Source: Mayamaea pseudoterrestris (taxonomy: Eukaryota > Bacillariophyta > Bacillariophyceae > Sellaphorales > Sellaphoraceae). From it: a DNA stretch of 64,000 nucleotides. The position numbers and the translations under genes are program-made. Below the pieces are notes generated by a model that did not search any database, was not told the origin of the DNA, and was given only the letters and a program-made list of their open reading frames with translations. Shown here one piece after another: positions 11,284 through 20,791 of the stretch. Each line of letters opens with the position of its first letter. The first letter of the stretch is position 1. Where the stretch lies: the NCBI GenBank assembly GCA_027923505.1, contig BROI01000003.1:1116001-1180000 (forward strand), in the 5' to 3' direction.

Positions 11284-11739
11284 TCAATCACGGTACGTGA
11301 ACGTAATTCTCTGGAAAAAGTGCTTGATGCGGGTTCCAAATCCGGGACGCGCCTCGTTCTTGGCCGCGCCCCACGCATGTTGTCCGCGGTGCTTGGCGTC
11401 CTTGGACTTGCGCTCGGCCTGCTTGCGGGCTTGCTCGCCCTTGGCTTCCAAACGGTCGCGCGCTTGGGACGCCTTTTCCTCGGCCTTGCGCTTGGCGGCG
11501 GCGGCCTTGTCGGCTGCCTTGTGGCCCAAGTCGGAGGAAGCGTCCTTGGTGCGGTCCCAGGTTTCCGAGGCCTTTTCTGTAATGGCATCCTTGGCGTCAA
11601 AGAGGCTGGACTTGGCGTCGGACGCTAGCTTGTTGGCCGAGTGATTCACGGATCCCTTGGTGTCGTCGGAGAACCATCCGCCTTGGACGCTGCTTGTCAG
11701 GCACAGTGAGAGTAGAAGGAGAAAGGAGCGAGTGTACAT
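11284..11739 (-). CDS. Small secreted amphipathic helical protein (LEA/apolipoprotein-like)
   Basis: Single exon, 151 aa. A clear signal peptide (residues 1-20, ending SVQG) is followed by a long Ala/Lys/Glu-rich stretch with 11-residue-like periodicity (KDAITEKASETWDRTKDASS, AKRKAEEKASQARDRLEAKG). This is typical of late-embryogenesis-abundant-like or apolipophorin-like helices that fold on membranes or on drying. The tail is basic (GTRIKHFFQRITFTYRD). No enzymatic motif is present. The family name is a compositional guess; being a secreted helical protein is well supported. Confidence 0.65.
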   Translation of the reverse strand: MYTRSFLLLLSLCLTSSVQGGWFSDDTKGSVNHSANKLASDAKSSLFDAKDAITEKASETWDRTKDASSDLGHKAADKAAAAKRKAEEKASQARDRLEAKGEQARKQAERKSKDAKHRGQHAWGAAKNEARPGFGTRIKHFFQRITFTYRD

Positions 11740-12606
11740 GATTGGAGATGTTTAGTTGTTGGTGTTGTATGATCAAGTCAATATTATGAAGACGTGGAGA
11801 GCCAAGGGCGATTCGATGATGCGGTTTTGGGTGAAGATCGAATGGAATGGATGTTCGCATGGATCCTCTTCGAGCTTCTCAGGAGATGGTGAAGTGAAAA
11901 CGTCATCGTGTCGCATCATAACTCGTGGTTTAGCTAAGAAGTCTTCGATCGTCCGAAACTTTGAATGCGGACGTCAAACCATCTGCCCGAGGTGTGTCAG
12001 AAGGCATAATATAATCTCTTTGGCCTCCTGTCCTAATTCATGGAACAATGCTACTATGATACCTACAGGTAGTATGCTAACACCCTACTACGAATGTCTG
12101 TGAGCTGCAATCGAGCCATCCTATGTGCTAGCTTTTCCCTTTGTCCACGATCTTGCTTAAAGTTACATTGCGGGCAAAAAAAAATTTCATAGACCAGATT
12201 AGCTGGAAGGCAATGAGACGAATGCTTCTCGCTGCCTGTTTGCCATAATAATGGCTTGTCATGAACGACGCGTCAAGACGAAGCTTCGTTCCCCGTTCCA
12301 ATAGCTACGGTATTGGACGCCCAATGAAGACTCCCGCTTCCCAAACTCGCATTGCTTTACAGAAGGGATGGATCTTAATCGCTACACGAGGATATAAAGG
12401 GACGCGACGAAGCACATTTTTGGCGAAACATTTCAAAGTCGGGCGCCTTGCCAATGTTCATCGGAATCTCGTATCTCTTCTGGCACTCTTCCTATAAAGT
12501 AAATTAAATTTACATGCACGACTACTACGACTTTACGTGTCTTACATAAAGTCCAAGTTCCATGTACGTGGACAATCACTGGGCCCAACTTTGATGACAG
12601 CATTCA
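11740..12606. other. Intergenic, no gene seen
   Basis: About 870 bp. Short open frames are present on the plus strand (11756-12103 and 12261-12497) but their translations show no domain or signal. It probably includes the promoter of the minus-strand secreted protein and the 3' region of the next minus-strand gene. Confidence 0.35.
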
Positions 12607-14151
12607 TCAACCCTCCTTGGTCTGATCGTCCAGATTACCCGTCATATCAGTCTTGTCCAAAACGCCCAAGGCCGACTGTACGACCCAGTCAAAAACATCT
12701 CCACCTTCCCCAGTGTTACTCTTGACGGCTGACTCCTCCTCATCGAGGTGATCAAAGACTTCGCCAGCACCCAAACCCGCTTGAATGCGATGCTTGCGGT
12801 TGTCATAGTCGTCCGGATCTTCCACTTCAGGCCGCTCCCACTTGTTCTTCCAGTCCAACGGAGGCTTCTTTTCGCGTTCCGGAATGTAGACACCACCGTC
12901 CGGAACGTAGGGGTCCAAGATTTGCGCCTCGTCTACATCCTTGTCCTTGGGGTAGTTCATGTCGCGGCCAGCATAGTCCCAGTCTGGGTCTTCCTCATGT
13001 TCCTTCTCAATAGGTCGGAGCACAACCTTTTCCTGTGGGTTGTTTGGATCCGGAATGGCACCAGCGCCACGCAAGCGACGGTTCGGGTCCGGATCCGTCT
13101 CGTCAATCTTACCGTAGCCGCGACGCTTGCGAACTTCCTCGTCTTCCTCCTCGTCTTGAATGTTGCCCGATCCGCGTCCACCACGAACATCCTCCACATC
13201 TTCATACTCGTCCAACTGACCGGATCCTCCCTTGCGGCGCATGTCTTCGTCTTCCTCATACTGATCAATATGACCCGCACCCTTTTTACCGCGCACTTCC
13301 TCCTCATCTTCGTATCTACGCGGCGGAACCGCCATGATTGCCGCCGGCGCCATCATGGCCGGCTCCGCCATAATGTCGCGGTCCTGACTGGGCGGCACTT
13401 CGGACGGCGCCTGCTCCACGTCTTCCGTCACTTCCTTGACTTCCTCCACTTCCTCCTCATCCACGGCCCGACGGCGCTTCCACAAGCAGCAAAATCCAAG
13501 GCAGCAAAGCAGAAGTAATCCAAGAATGGCGCCAACAATGATGCCAGCCTTTTCACCAGCCGAGAGACCTGTTTCCGGCGCCGCCGGCACGACAGCACCC
13601 GCACCAGCAAACATGAGTGGCGGCGGGTCGTTGGGATTGTACAAATCCGGCTTGCACCCGCGCGGTTCCGGAATGGTGCCATCCGTCACGCGACAAACCG
13701 CCGTCAAGTAGGCGGCTTGCTCGGAAGTGCGCGACGGATCGAGGGAGCCTGACGTGTCAATTTGGGCATTCTGGCCCAAGCAGCAGTTGAAGCTGGCGCC
13801 TTCCTGCGAGCGACAGCGACACGCTAAAGCATTAAACGCAGCTGCTTGATTGAGAGACAATTGATCCGTTTGGTGGCAAATGCGCTTGCCGTACTCTTGA
13901 ATGAAACCCAAGTACTCGTAGTCCTTGATGAAACCGTCGCCGTCCTTGTCGGATGCCGCCAAGTCGGAAAAGCAGCCGGCGTAGTCCAAGGAAGAGTCCC
14001 AGTCTTCCGTGAAGGAAGGATCGACAACGTTGTTTCCATTGTTTGATGTACCGCCGCCGTTATTGTTGTTGTTTTGCGCCATGCTTGTTGGAAGAATAAT
14101 GGCCGTGACGGCGAGGGAAAGGAGGAGCCTGGTTGCAGACGACGTTTTCAT
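12607..14151 (-). CDS. Single-pass membrane protein with one EF-hand and an acidic repeat tail
   Basis: Single exon, 514 aa, start at 14151 chosen because it puts a signal peptide (MKTSSATRLLLSLAVTAI) at the N-terminus. The extracytoplasmic part (26-200) has an Asn/Gly run, one canonical 12-residue EF-hand loop at 68-79 (DKDGDGFIKDYE) and conserved-looking cysteines (CRCRS, FNCCLG). A transmembrane helix spans about 203-224, followed by WKRRR as a stop-transfer signal. The cytosolic tail (225-514) is very acidic and contains four imperfect repeats of about 20 aa built on E-[ED]-[VM]-R-x-[KR]-x-G-x-G-x-[IL]. Topology suggests a receptor-like or adhesion protein whose lumenal domain could sense calcium. 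No known family is recognised. Confidence 0.75.
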   Translation of the reverse strand: MKTSSATRLLLSLAVTAIILPTSMAQNNNNNGGGTSNNGNNVVDPSFTEDWDSSLDYAGCFSDLAASDKDGDGFIKDYEYLGFIQEYGKRICHQTDQLSLNQAAAFNALACRCRSQEGASFNCCLGQNAQIDTSGSLDPSRTSEQAAYLTAVCRVTDGTIPEPRGCKPDLYNPNDPPPLMFAGAGAVVPAAPETGLSAGEKAGIIVGAILGLLLLCCLGFCCLWKRRRAVDEEEVEEVKEVTEDVEQAPSEVPPSQDRDIMAEPAMMAPAAIMAVPPRRYEDEEEVRGKKGAGHIDQYEEDEDMRRKGGSGQLDEYEDVEDVRGGRGSGNIQDEEEDEEVRKRRGYGKIDETDPDPNRRLRGAGAIPDPNNPQEKVVLRPIEKEHEEDPDWDYAGRDMNYPKDKDVDEAQILDPYVPDGGVYIPEREKKPPLDWKNKWERPEVEDPDDYDNRKHRIQAGLGAGEVFDHLDEEESAVKSNTGEGGDVFDWVVQSALGVLDKTDMTGNLDDQTKEG

Positions 14152-15046
14152 TGTTAAAAAAAGGTCACTGGTTGCTATACTAATGAGTGCTTGATTGAAT
14201 CCTTGACTCAATTATTTGTCGAGAGAAACGACTCGGGCTATCAATTGTTCTGTAGAGTGGAAGGATCTTTATAGACCCACTGCTAGTTTCTTCTGTTGGG
14301 TGAGAAGAGAGAAGAGGTGCAAAAGCGATGAGACTTGTAAATCAAGCAAAGTAGAATTACAAAATGCAGCACTCGTCAATTACAAAAAGACGACAAGAGG
14401 CTCTGGCGACGACATTCACTCTCGTGTAGTGAATGTTCGATCCAAGAAGGCGATGAAGAATTTCAATCTCAAGCATCAGTCGCTGAGCTCGCTTTGCAAG
14501 GACTGTAGACATCCATCGAGCCGTTTTCCAGCTAATGCCTCCAATACCCACCTCTTTTTCTCTGCTATGATGAAGCAAGACTATTCTTTCACGGTCGCCT
14601 TGTTCGAATGGTCGACGGACGAAAAGCAGCAGCCTTGCATGAAGCCACACTCGTATCTCGCTTGGGTCATTCGCGCGATCAAACAATCGAATGACCCTTG
14701 CGTGCGAGTGTCTTGGGTCTAAGTTTTCAACATTACGTCAGCGAATCATAGTCAGTCAATCGAGTCGCAGAGTGAGTATTCAATCGCTCATAACCAATCA
14801 GATTCAGGTCATTTTCGTGCAACCTTTGGATTTTTTCTTATGACGATGCGACATTAGGCGATCGTGCCAAATTTTGGATGCGCCTGCCGCGCGCGCGAAC
14901 GGACTTGAGGTGCGTTTGGCGAGCGATCGTCACCATCCGATCGATCAACAAACATTGCATTGAACTGTACTCGTATCATACAATCATAACTGCTCGTCGG
15001 TCCTATTTTCCTAGCCAATACGCCTGCACTTTCAAAGGCATCACAT
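14152..15046. other. Intergenic, divergent promoters
   Basis: About 900 bp between the minus-strand membrane protein and the plus-strand sulfotransferase. A 168-codon open frame at 14216-14722 has no recognisable domain and atypical composition; I do not call it a gene. Confidence 0.4.
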
Positions 15047-16258
15047 ATGGTTTCTCTGTCGGAATGCTTGCGACTCCTCATCGTTTGGGTGGTTTGCTTT
15101 GTCGCCGTGAATTTCGTAAGCGGCAAAATCGCTTGGCAGTAAGACCGACGAGTCATACGGAGTGGATCCGTTCGAACAAACCAAGGCAAACATGCAATGT
15201 CAAAAGTATCAGTCAATGAATCTGATTACTTATCTAGTCTTGGCATATCGATTGGTCCATTTCCAGAGTGGAACGCATCATCCCTTCCAGTTCCATGCTT
15301 GCCGCTCGATCATGCCTGGAAGCAACCCGCCACGCAAACGTCGCCCGCCACCACGGGCATACTCTTCGTCAAGACGCCAAAGACGGCATCCTCCACGGCG
15401 GCATCCGTCACGCTGCGGCTCGCCTACTCTGCAGCAGCGAAACGAAATAACAACAATCATGACTTGCTGTGCCGGAACCGCATCAAACATTTTGCGCACG
15501 AAATGAACTATTTGAATCGAGACAAGCGAAGCAGCTTACTTTGGAGCATGGTGCGAGATCCAACCTCGCGCGCAATATCGGAATATTTTCACTTTCGCGT
15601 GTCGCGGCAACACGTTGAGCCATCCGACGACGATTTCATGGCCTACGTGAAACGCAAGCGACAGGCGCTCACGTCGCTCCAACTCCAGTACTTGGCCTTG
15701 CGTGAAAACGTCAATGACGATCCCGCGCAAGTGATTCAGGAAATATTCCGCGAGTACAATTTCATTGGCGTGACGGAGCGCTTCGACGAGTCGGTGGTGG
15801 TGCTGCAAATGCTGCTGAGGCTGGAGCCGCTCGATACCATGTATTTGAGCTCCAAGAGTAGCGGCGGTTTTGACGATGGACGGTCCAACGGCGGCCAATG
15901 CGTGCGCATTCGAGGAACTGTCGTTAGTCATAAAATGACCGAGTATTTGGAGAGTGACGAGTGGAAAAGTATCATTCATTGGGACGAAGTCTTGCACAAG
16001 GCTGCCAATCACGCGCTCGACTTGCGGATTGAGCAACTGGGACGCGACGAGTTTCAACGCCACCTTGCCACGTTTCAAGCGATGCGACAAAGAGTCGAAG
16101 CAACGTGCGCCAACAAAGTGAGACTGCCATGTTCGTCGACAGGTGTCAAGCGAACCGCAAAAGACACGGATTGCCTGTTGAACGACATGGGATGTGGCTT
16201 TGACTGCATGGATTCCATCGACTGGGAGAATGCTACTGTCGATGATGTGATACTATAA
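15047..16258 (+). CDS. Type II membrane sulfotransferase (Golgi carbohydrate sulfotransferase type)
   Basis: I infer two exons, 15047-15138 and 15238-16258, with a 99-bp GT-AG intron (donor GTAAGA, acceptor ATCTAG); the join is in frame and gives 370 aa. Exon 1 supplies a short cytosolic end and a membrane anchor (LLIVWVVCFVAVNF), which the main open frame alone lacks. The catalytic part has the 5'-phosphosulfate loop in FVKTPKTASST and the 3'-phosphate motif in SMVRDPTSRAISEYF, both typical of PAPS-dependent sulfotransferases of the galactose-3-O/heparan 2-O group. Cysteines near the C-terminus may form disulfides. It should transfer sulfate from PAPS to a glycan in the Golgi lumen. The acceptor is unknown. 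Confidence 0.85.
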
Positions 16259-17184
16259 AGCAACTCTAGACGTGGCTTGCGCGTCGACGATTGTTGCACG
16301 AATCTGTGCGCCCTACTCTCAATTAGGGCAATGTACGCGAATCCACTCGTGGCGACGTGGGCGCATTGTATGCATGAGTGCCGACGAACGTGGCCACATT
16401 GACGCGCAGTGAGCGATGCATGCGGCAATTTTATTATCCGCATTGAGCAAGGAGACGTGATAAATCGTCGGTTGTCGACTCTAGTAGATATACTTAAAAC
16501 GGCACGTTTAACGGCAATGCATTCGCCAGCGCCTCATTTTATGTGTTCTGATATATCTTATATGGCTGAATCGCCGCTGTTTGATTGTCGGTCCGGATGT
16601 ATCGCTTGATTGCCTGCAAGCAGGTACATGCTTGATAGCTAGCTAGATACCATGACGTCACGCAGATCTTGGCGAGTGAGGCCGCGCGCGTCACGCTGCC
16701 AAGCAAATTGCCGCCGTTGGCACTGACCCAGCCTGTGGAGTTGGATGCCAGGTTGGTCTATCAGTGGGCGGTTGCAATGGATAGGCAGTTATATAGCTAA
16801 CAGCTTGTGCGGGACCTGTTCGCAAGAGACTCTTCGTACTGTTCGCAAGAGACTGCGGATGGGTAGCTATCCGTCTATTGCCTACAAAAGCGTCACGCGT
16901 ACTGTTCGCAAGATACAGTGGCCGGGTGGCTATGTGACATAAGATGTCGCAATGGGTTTTGTTCGCAAGAGACTGCGGATGGGTAGCTATCCGTCTATTG
17001 CCTACAAAAGCGTCACGCGTACTGTTCGCAAGATACAGTGGCCGGGTAGCTATGTGACATAATATGTCGCAATGGGTTACGGACACACGCACACGTAAAA
17101 CTTTTAACTCACTGAGCCCGTTCCGGGTCAGTGATAATTCCGTGAAGCGAAACGCAACCGAAGATCAAATCTTATTCGGCGCAA
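16259..17184. other. Intergenic with tandem repeat
   Basis: About 920 bp with no gene. It contains the 120-bp tandem repeat listed separately and the promoter region of the HA-domain gene. Confidence 0.4.
16841..17080. repeat. Two tandem copies of a 120-bp unit
   Basis: The block GTTCGCAAGAGACTGCGGAT recurs exactly 120 bp later (16841 and 16961) and the following 100 bp is nearly identical. A shorter related piece (GTTCGCAAGAGAC) lies just upstream near 16818, suggesting a partial third unit. Confidence 0.85.
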
Positions 17185-17259
17185 TTGTATCATACTCGTA
17201 CCATTGCATCCTTATTTCTGGCTGCTACTCCTTCTTCTATTCGTCATTCATTCATTAGC

Positions 17260-18245
17260 ATGCCCAAGCTGACCAAGCCGCTGCGATCCTCGAGTCGCCG
17301 CGCCGCCGCTCAATCGAGTCCTTACGCAGCTGCTGCTGCTTCAACGCAATCTACTGATTCTTGGTCTGGCTACTACGAAAAACTCGTCGACTACTATAAC
17401 GAGCATGGCAACGCTGACGTTCCGCTGCACTACTACTTGGATCCAAGCTTGGGAGCCTGGGTGCAGGAGCAGCGTGACTTGCATCATTCGACGAATTTGA
17501 GCAAGGATCGCTATGATGCGCTCGATGAACTGGAGTTCGAGTGGGAGCTGGAGGAAGTGCGATACAGTAACAAACGTTCTCCGGCAATGAAGAAACAAAA
17601 GAAGGATTCAAAGGAGCAGCCGAAGACGCAGCCGGAGCAGCAGACGCAGCAGCGGAAGCAGCAGCAAGAGCAAGCAACGAAAACTCTTGCTGCTCCGGCT
17701 CGTTCCGCTTCAAAAGCTGCAACGGCAGACGCTAGCTGGAACCGCAATTTCGCCAAGCTCCAAGCCTACCATGAGAAACACGGTCACTTGCATCAAATTT
17801 GGAAGCAAACCCATTCGCTGGCCACGTGGGCCGATTTGCAAAAGTCCTTTACGCGTCGGGCCAGCTGGAATCAGAAAAGTACAATCAGCTGGATCAGCTT
17901 GGATTTTGGAGCGAGCACGCGCTGTCGCCGCCTCGCGGAACACGTGGAAATGATGGTGATAATGATGGTGATAATGAAGAAGAAGATGAAGCAGTTGCAG
18001 CAGCAGCAGACAAGACTACAGTCAACGAAGCTCCTCCTGCAGCTCCAGTCAACGAAGCTCCTGCTCCTGCTCCAGTCAATGAGCAAGCTCCTCCTGTAGC
18101 TCCAGTCAATGAGCGAGCTCCTCCTGCTGATCCAGTCAATGTGCAAGCTCCCTCTGCTGATCCAGTCAATGAGGTTGCAGTAGCGGCAGTCGTTCCGGCC
18201 GCAATGGTGGCCGAGGAGCCCCCCAAACGCTGCATCATCATGTAG
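17260..18245 (+). CDS. HA-domain (helicase-associated repeat) protein with C-terminal CaaX box; one apparent frameshift
   Basis: The start MPKLTKPLRSSSRR is at 17260. Residues about 35-100 form one HA domain (WSGYYEKLVDYYNEHGNADV, LGAWVQEQR, RYDALDELEFEWE). A Gln/Lys-rich linker leads to a second HA domain (WNRNFAKLQAYHEKHGHLH, LATWADLQKS), which continues as LESEKYNQLDQLGFW in another frame; the change lies near 17850-17860. The final frame holds an acidic run, several PVNEAPAP-like repeats and ends in KRCIIM, a CaaX prenylation box with X = Met (usually farnesylated). HA domains are expanded in diatoms and are often found outside helicases; their function is poorly known. The shift has no possible intron around it, so this is either a recently broken gene or a one-base assembly error. 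Confidence 0.6.
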
Positions 18246-18778
18246 AAATGGAATCATTTCAATTGAAAAAGGATCTATGACGGAATGATAATTGATAAGT
18301 ACTATGTAAAGCATTTGTTACACGTGACGAAGCATCGATTTGACTAGTACGCTCATGCATATGCAGCGACTATGGAAGAAAACCTTTTCCTTCGCCCGTT
18401 CGCCTACTCGGCCAATCGCGCCGTGCAACAAAGCCCGAGAGTCTCATTGTATGATGCGTATAACAGGTTTGGATCATGTTGCTACCGATAGCTTATGATA
18501 CATGCCATACTCCAAATTGTCGATAAGGCTTGGTAGTTGTAGTAAATCCTTTCATTTACCTTCATGAAAAGCCCATTTGATGAGTCATTTAAGTCTCTTC
18601 GATGGCGTTCTCAAAACTGCTATTTAAACGTAAATTGCATCATAGGCGAACTCTTAGGAGTAGGTTAGTCATTTTTGATCGTGACAAAAACCCAAAACGT
18701 CCCAAGACCACATGCGTTTCTGCAATTGTAGTTATGCACCATCCTCCTCCTCCTCCTCCTTCCGCCGCTATATATACC
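18246..18778. other. Intergenic, promoter of the SGNH-like gene
   Basis: About 530 bp. The frame of the next gene stays open back to 18602, but the extra residues are basic and carry no anchor. A (CCT)n run at 18741-18757 lies just upstream of the chosen start. Confidence 0.35.
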
Positions 18779-20245
18779 ATGATTGCGTCTCCCAAGAGCG
18801 TCGCCTTTACGCTGGTGGCTCTAGTGTCGACCCATCTACTGTCGCTGTCGCAGTTACAACTGTCGAGAGAAGTAGATATTCGAAAGTCACAGAATGCAAC
18901 AAACGCGGCACCAGATCAATCCAGAAGCAATAGCAACCAAAACCAACATAGAAACATACTAGTACAAAATCAAGACAAGTATTTTCACGTGAAACTCATA
19001 CCCAATGCATTGCCCGACCAACTATACTACGAGGGGAACGCGCTGGACAATTACCGATGCGGCAACGAGGGACGCCACCCGTTTCCAAGCAACATGCAAG
19101 CGACGCTGCAATCAGCCTACACGCCCTACATTGACGCGAACATGAATCTCATCGTCATGGGCGACTCGCTGGCCATGCAACTGTCCATCTTGTTGCAGAG
19201 TGCCGCGTTTGGTGAAGCAGATGCAACAAGCAGCAGCTACAACCACTCCTCCACCACACTCTCCAACCAGCATCGCTTGATCTTGCGCTGCTACTCCAAA
19301 GGCTGCATGCGCGACGTTTATACAATGGCGCCGACGCGCGGTGGATCGAGCATTGCGGCGTGGCGCTTGACCGGCATGCTGCAAAATGCTGGACTGTCAA
19401 AGCCACTACCCCCGAAACGAGGCGGTGGCTGGCGACTGGAAACGCTGCAACAAATGAAGGAACACGTTTGGTCGAGTCAAACAGAAGCTACTACTGCTAC
19501 TGCTACTGCCAATCAAAGCAGCTTGTCCAAAGTAATGACGATGCCAATCAAAGCATTGACTTCCTTTGACGTCATGCTCTTTCGCATTCCGCAAATTTGG
19601 ATTCCACTGCGTGCCGTCAATAACGACTCGCTGCGAGAGACGGTGGAGCTTGCCTCGTCCGTCTTTGGCGTGACAACAATCATTTTCGTCAACCTTCCAC
19701 TCACGCGGCACTACCAGGATGCGGCTGGTGTGGCGGAAACCAACTTGCGCGTGCGAACCTTTGTCAATGAGATGCAGCAACAGCAACGCCACGCTTCATC
19801 GAATGCAACCACAATCAACGTCATGCTGCTGGAGCTCGGCACACTCATTACGGAGCTTGGCGCTTGGAACGCCGGCAACCTTGGCTACAATGCTTCGCGC
19901 AGTGACTATGTGAAACACGACATACCGGGGTTCCATGGACCGATCCGTCGACCCATTGCCACCAACTGCCTGGAGGTGCCGAGTGTGAATGTGACTACAG
20001 CGAATAGTACATTTACAGCAAGCACCAGCAGTAACGCTACTACTGCAGTATCAGCAATCGCTTGCCCCTTGAACATGATTTTTGCCGATGGCGTGCACAT
20101 GTGCATGGAAACCTTTGGGCCACGGATTGTGGCCGGCGTTGGTTGCCTCGTCCATTGTGCTAATGATGCCGACTTGCAAACGTGCGAACAAATGTGCAAC
20201 GAAAAATGGATGAGATTGGACTTGCCGAGTACAAGCGTGGATTGA
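18779..20245 (+). CDS. SGNH-hydrolase-like type II membrane protein
   Basis: Single exon, 488 aa, start chosen at 18779 because a signal anchor (VAFTLVALVSTHLLSLSQL) follows directly; an earlier Met at 18734 is possible. The sequence has the nucleophile block LIVMGDSLAMQLS (GDS) and near the C-terminus MIFADGVHMCMETFGPRI, a DxxH-like block, as in SGNH/GDSL-like and PC-esterase-like enzymes. Between them is the conserved-looking FRIPQIW. Paired cysteines lie at the end (CLVHC, CEQMC). It is more divergent than the three PC-esterase relatives here but shares their architecture. A lumenal esterase or acyltransferase acting on glycans is the likely role. Confidence 0.65.
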   Translation: MIASPKSVAFTLVALVSTHLLSLSQLQLSREVDIRKSQNATNAAPDQSRSNSNQNQHRNILVQNQDKYFHVKLIPNALPDQLYYEGNALDNYRCGNEGRHPFPSNMQATLQSAYTPYIDANMNLIVMGDSLAMQLSILLQSAAFGEADATSSSYNHSSTTLSNQHRLILRCYSKGCMRDVYTMAPTRGGSSIAAWRLTGMLQNAGLSKPLPPKRGGGWRLETLQQMKEHVWSSQTEATTATATANQSSLSKVMTMPIKALTSFDVMLFRIPQIWIPLRAVNNDSLRETVELASSVFGVTTIIFVNLPLTRHYQDAAGVAETNLRVRTFVNEMQQQQRHASSNATTINVMLLELGTLITELGAWNAGNLGYNASRSDYVKHDIPGFHGPIRRPIATNCLEVPSVNVTTANSTFTASTSSNATTAVSAIACPLNMIFADGVHMCMETFGPRIVAGVGCLVHCANDADLQTCEQMCNEKWMRLDLPSTSVD

Positions 20246-20791
20246 TTTGTATGAGAAAGCATGACAGCTTATGTATCGATTATGATTGCGATCGAGCAGA
20301 GAGCGGCACGGTGCTCGGCGGGCTTGATGCTATAATACTTTCGCCTCGTGTTTGCTTGTCATAGTATGCGTTCGCGGATCATCCATTGTCAAACGTTTCG
20401 ACTCTAACTTGATTGATGAATGCAAAGTAGGAACGGATTCGTTGCATATCGCTTGGTAAACGCGTCCATAGTGAATACCTATCGTGTCAAACCAGTCATT
20501 TCTGCTTAGGCATATATGTGTTAAAAATATCAGTTGTGACTATGTATTGCCCTTGACAAACAGAAAATTGCTAAAAAGTCCTGGGGCAATACTGTTTTTG
20601 GACATTTTCGTTAACACGACTGTCACGCTCGTTCCATTCGACGAAAGCCAAACAGTCGCAAGGCTGCTGGCCTCTTGCTTGCGTATGAACAAGTCTTGGC
20701 TTCCTTCCCATCCATCCTTCTTCTACTACTTATACTCTACTACTACTGTCAGCACCTCGGCCTCTCGCTCTCTTTCAAAACAGCAGTCATC
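20246..20791. other. Intergenic, no gene seen
   Basis: About 545 bp between two plus-strand genes. The frame of the next gene is open back to 20675, but the signal anchor favours the start at 20792. Confidence 0.35.

Noticed and set aside
12748-13518. Plus-strand 256-codon open frame rich in Val/Leu/Phe/His
   Set aside because: Antisense shadow of the acidic repeat tail of the minus-strand membrane protein.
14216-14722. 168-codon plus-strand open frame
   Set aside because: No domain, no signal peptide, unusual composition, and it sits in a divergent promoter gap.
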